Source: Aralia elata (Eukaryota; Streptophyta; Magnoliopsida; Apiales; Araliaceae). From it: 64,000 nt of DNA. Shown here piece by piece: positions 60,601 through 64,000 of this stretch; the first letter of the stretch is position 1; every line of letters starts with the position of its first letter. Location of the stretch: positions 83,660,112-83,724,111 of the forward strand of contig CM068380.1 of assembly GCA_034770075.1 (NCBI GenBank), given 5' to 3'. Under the pieces are notes generated by a model. That model saw only the letters and a program-made list of their open reading frames with translations, made no database searches and was not told the DNA's origin. A program made the translations under genes and the position numbers.

Positions 60601-63600
60601 TACTTCTACTATCTAATGTTGCTGTCATTGTTGCCCTGCAACTATTGTGATGATTGTCAATGGTTTGATTGTTTCAATTGCTCCTTCACTTCTCCACTAT
60701 GGCCCTAAAATCAAGGTTACCAGTAACACGGATTGGTGGATTTATGTTGAGGGAAACAATTTATGGTTCTCTAGAAAGAACATTTGATGATCCAAATACT
60801 AATATTAAGGAACCAAGTGACAATTGAGATCAATTCAAGATGTAAGTGCTCTCAACCTGTCAGATAAGCTAATCAGTGTAATAGGAAGGATGAACTTACT
60901 ACTCTTGTTTATGTTGGTACCAAGTACCATCATAGAAGGACTGTGAGCCTGTGACATTATATTACCGGGACTATCACAAGCATCTTAAGATCATGTCATA
61001 TATGGTTAACTATAGTTGCTTAGAGCTATTCTGAAATTTTATTCTGAGATTATGAAGGTCATTTTGTTTGATTTATCTTTTCATCTGTTGATCGGCAATA
61101 CCAGCAACCAGCTACCATTCTGTTTCATTATTAGGCTTGACATTATTTCCTTAATCTTTTTCTAATTCAATTTCCACATAATTTTGTGAAATCAATTGTT
61201 TAAACAGTTGCGGTTAAGGAATTTCCTATTTCTGCTATGTTAGTCTATATACTACCTACAAGATCTTTACTGTGAACCTATTAAGTAAATTTTTATTGGA
61301 GCTTTATTTAACAGAAGAATCGTGAAACGTATGAGCCTTTTATTGAGGATGAAGTACCATTTGATGAGTACTGTCAATCCATGGAAAAGGATGGCACATG
61401 GGCAGGACATATGGAGATACAAGCTGCTTCTCTTGTTACTCATAGTAATATATGCATACACCAAGTAAGTCTTTTTATCCCGCCTCCATTTATGTGTTCC
61501 TCATTTCAGCACTTTGACCATAATTCCATGATTTCAATGGCTATTCACAATGTGAGGTTCTGAAAGAACCTCAATTAGTTTTGCAATATGAAAAATGTGT
61601 TTTATGATCTATGGTTTATTTTCTAGAGATTATATTTACATTTTATTCTTATCTAACAGAAAATGTCACCTCGGTGGTACGTACAGAATTTTGATAACCG
61701 TGAAGCTCAGATGATCCATTTGTAAGTACGCTAAGATTTTCATCTGGATCAATAGTTTATTATGGCATAGAATTTTATGGTATTGATGTGGAACTTTTGA
61801 GAAATAAATTTCCAAGAAAATGACGCACAAGGTATATTATAGCGCCTTTAATGCATTATTATGTGAGAATAACAGAAATGGGGGATATAATATGCAAAGT
61901 AAATTGTGGTCTGCCTCAAAGTTTATTTGGCCCTGTTTTCACGTGTGCAGACGTGACTTGTATAGCATTCATAAACTGTACTTGCTTATTCAAGATATAT
62001 TCACCACTTATATTTGTCTTTTCAGCTGGAATCAAGCTTCTAGTTTTATCATTGTTGGATTTGGTTCCGTTTCTGTTTGTTGATAACTATTTTACTTGTA
62101 TCACCTGATTATTATATTAGTTTCTTACGTTCTGTGGCTTGGGAAGCTTTATATTCTGAATATAACATGCTAGTTAGTTTTGCAGGTCTTATCATGATGA
62201 GGAGCACTATAATAGTGTGCGATTAAAGGAAGACACTTGTTCTGGAGCTGCAAGACCAGTCACAATCAAGGTTTTTGTTTTTTTTTTTTGGGCTCCTCTC
62301 TTGCACCTTTGATTTTGCATGTGCTTGTTCTTATTACAGCTTTGCGTTCCTACTTGCAATCTGAACATCTGATTGGTAGTAGAAGCCTAATAATCTCTAC
62401 TTATCTGATAGGCCGACGTTGATATTTCCACAAAATCTCATCAAACTAAAGTTTCTGTCACCAAGTCTAAAGGGAGAGCTGATAAAAATATAATCCAAGC
62501 AGGATCCGTTAAAATGGTCATGGTTGGGAGTGGATGTGAAAATTACCAAAATGCTGAACAGGTGATAATTGTTTTAAAGAGTCGCACTTTTTGTCGTTAC
62601 CTTTTTTTAGGTATATGGTCTCACCAGTTACTTGGATGCTGAAGTCTTTCGTCTAATGTGGGATATACTTCCAGGTGTTGCTACAATTGGACGGTGATGT
62701 TGATGCCGCAATAGAGTTTCTGATAGCAGAACAAGGATCAGAAGAATCCTTAGTTGAAAATGGTAACTTTTCTTTTTCAGCTGGCATTTCACATGGTAAT
62801 GGCTGGTTAGTACAATTTTTACATTATTCTTTTTCCTATTTTTATCTGCAAAGTTGTACTATTGCTTGGGTTTCTGTCCTGGAACTTATTGACTGTACTG
62901 TACCAAAAAAAGAAAAAGAAAAAGAAAAAGAAAGAAAGAATAAGGTAGCACACGTTATGCTAATTCATTAGTTTGTTAACTTTAGGCATTTATGGTAATG
63001 TCTCGTGTATGTCTTCTTAATTTGTTTTTCTTCTCTTTTTTGTTTCCTTCAAATAATCTTGATAGTAGTTTGAGAAATTTGTTTTTGGTCTGCCTCCTTT
63101 ATGCTTCAAGTTTTCTGAAGTTGCACTACGTTTTTTTGCTTCCCTTAATAACTTATATATATTTCCAGGTGAGAATCAAAATGATAACCCTGTGCCGCAC
63201 AAGGCAGAAGTTGATGATAATACAGAAAAAAGGGGCCAGTCTTGTGATAATATAGAAAGAACTCGAGATAATAACATCTTGCAACAGTTTGAAAAGGTTT
63301 CTAATATTCTTAAATTTAGATGTAAAGCAGAAATCCTCTTCATATCTCTTAATTCAGTTTTGATTTTGATTTGATATTATGTTGGTCATTTTTTCTGTTT
63401 CAGCAGATTATCCCATCAAGAAATAAGGCATGTCCTTGTGGTTCAAAGAAGAAATACAAGTCTTGTTGTGGATCAGTTGCAGGGACATCCTCGGCTAAAT
63501 TTGCAATGTATGATTCTTGAAGAATAACTGTTGAACTATTTAAAATTTTGAGAAATGTTTAGAATAATACTTATGATTAGCCTAAATGATGTTTGGTGGT

Positions 63601-63792
63601 TACTTGGCGAAATTGCTGATACTTTCTATTTCTTCATTATGGTGGTGATGGTATTGTATCAGCAACCAAACAGTTGACTATGGCAAGGGTCGGAAAGATA
63701 AAAAACAAGGCAAAAAAAGTGGAGCAAATAATGTTGCGAATTCACATGTGTCTGAAGGAGGGCCACCTGACGTGGGTGCACTTTGCATTTGA
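54670..63792 (+). CDS. OTU7: OTU-domain deubiquitinating enzyme with SEC-C motif (OTU7-like), 373 aa
   Basis: Eleven exons in frame: 54670-54717, 59787-59887, 60096-60171, 61315-61464, 61660-61721, 62186-62270, 62412-62561, 62675-62762, 63169-63296, 63404-63507, 63663-63792. The start is MVKTKHQKSKPNKQTH. The OTU cysteine-protease fold spans about residues 34-160. The catalytic loop is TADGNCFFRALADQLEG (Asp44, Cys47); GTWAGHMEIQAAS follows, and the catalytic His is in LSYHDEEHYNSVR (His153). A UBA-like segment (EQVLLQLDGDVDAAIEFLIA, about 222-242) comes next. A SEC-C metal-binding motif is C306-P-C308-x8-C317-C318 in KACPCGSKKKYKSCCGS. The protein ends GPPDVGALCI, a conserved tail. It should cleave ubiquitin from substrates in cytosol or nucleus; substrates are unknown. 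All catalytic residues are intact. Intron 1 (5.1 kb) hosts a hAT element. Confidence 0.95.
55561..58642 (-). pseudogene. hAT transposase pseudogene (BED finger, DUF659, RNase H-like core, hATC dimerisation region)
   Basis: On the minus strand the order is: start MAASSGADSYDITKNPKRKA; a BED-type finger VVQCILCRNKCHSGIKRLKQHLAG; a DUF659-type segment ending CTLMSDG; FFVNSPKGTYFMGSVDAS, then VVTDNASNYKATGHIL and PCDAHCLDLILEDIGK; later TTFWHHVKDCIRASQPLL and FLNPGKYFDIKEELPVF; and the C-terminal hATC block with SSSGCERNWSTFEFV, then FDPLAIDDFEWGSEWI and the acidic end. Lesions: a frameshift near 58540 between the Trp-Lys-Tyr-Gly-Tyr-Trp stretch and the BED finger; an in-frame stop at 57845-57847 where Trp is expected; a 0.6-kb insertion at about 56904-57530 with loss of conserved coding sequence; and a stop at 56010-56012. 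It cannot make an intact transposase. Confidence 0.88.
56904..57530 (+). mobile_element. Insertion of about 0.6 kb in the hAT transposase, LTR-like
   Basis: Conserved transposase sequence stops at about 57530 and resumes at about 56904. The insert begins with a GC-rich part (cagcgctgccgcgccattgc). It has a TATA-like attataaatagg (57119-57130) followed by a CT-rich leader and a tttcttttggttctttgaga stretch, which looks like an LTR in plus orientation. No second copy, primer site or target duplication was found. Confidence 0.4.
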
Positions 63793-64000
63793 GGATCATC
63801 TTGAGGTATTTTGGCTGTTGCCAACTGAAAGTCCTTCGTGATTCAGATTATAAATTTCTCCAGTGGTTATCTTGAAAATTCATTTCATACAACTAAAGAG
63901 TCTCTGAGGTATAAATTCAGTGCTATTTAAGGGAATCTCAATACTCAAGGTGAATATGGTGCTCATAAAATATGTAATTTTGAAAATACCTTTTCTAGTT
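63793..64000 (+). other. 3' UTR and downstream of the OTU gene
   Basis: AT-rich sequence following the stop codon, up to the right edge. Nothing else recognised. Confidence 0.5.

Noticed and set aside
1..64000. tRNA, rRNA or CRISPR features
   Set aside because: I looked for B-box-like ggttcgaatcc motifs, rRNA-like conserved blocks and regular spaced repeats and found none that held up.

Overview
This window is AT-rich nuclear DNA from a flowering plant, very probably a eudicot; I cannot name the genus. The evidence is intron-rich genes with GT-AG junctions, plant-only gene families (CURLY LEAF, filament-like plant protein, a plant OTU/SEC-C protein), a copia-type primer-binding site next to an LTR, MITEs, LINEs and a hAT element. 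There is no CRISPR array, operon or tRNA gene.

Six protein-coding genes alternate strictly in strand (-,+,-,+,-,+). (1) Nicotinate phosphoribosyltransferase, minus, first five exons only, 3' part beyond the left edge (954-3629). (2) A two-finger CCCH zinc-finger protein, plus (5' UTR intron from about 5432; CDS 11461-15239), with a long Arg-Asp repeat. (3) A CURLY LEAF-type E(z) histone H3K27 methyltransferase, minus, 17 coding exons, 914 aa (18600-31197). (4) A 353-residue protein, probably plastid-targeted, plus, 11 exons (37852-44449), which I cannot name. (5) A filament-like plant protein, minus, 1090 aa (44885-49722). (6) An OTU deubiquitinase with a SEC-C motif (OTU7 type), plus, 11 exons, 373 aa (54670-63792). 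Exon chains were built by hand; every junction listed keeps the reading frame.

From memory, the Arabidopsis orthologues of genes 1, 3 and 5 lie close together on chromosome 2 (At2g23420, At2g23380, At2g23360). The window therefore looks like a conserved microsyntenic block spread out by transposons. Apart from this neighbourhood, the six genes have no shared pathway visible in the sequence: NAD salvage, RNA binding, Polycomb silencing, an unnamed probable plastid role, a coiled-coil protein and ubiquitin removal.

The accessory DNA is the less ordinary part. The 6-kb 5' UTR intron of gene 2 holds a decayed LINE that contains both a hAT-type MITE and a fragment of mitochondrial cox3. Between genes 2 and 3 sits a MULE with long terminal inverted repeats carrying a piece resembling the start of a U-box E3 ligase gene. 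Between genes 3 and 4 is a young 2.8-kb non-autonomous LTR element with 211-bp LTRs, a 5-bp target duplication and an internal 50-bp inverted repeat. Intron 6 of gene 4 has a solo LTR, and intron 10 has a tandemly duplicated 3' splice region. The first intron of gene 6 holds a broken hAT transposase gene with its own insertion. Two MITE families recur (three and five copies).
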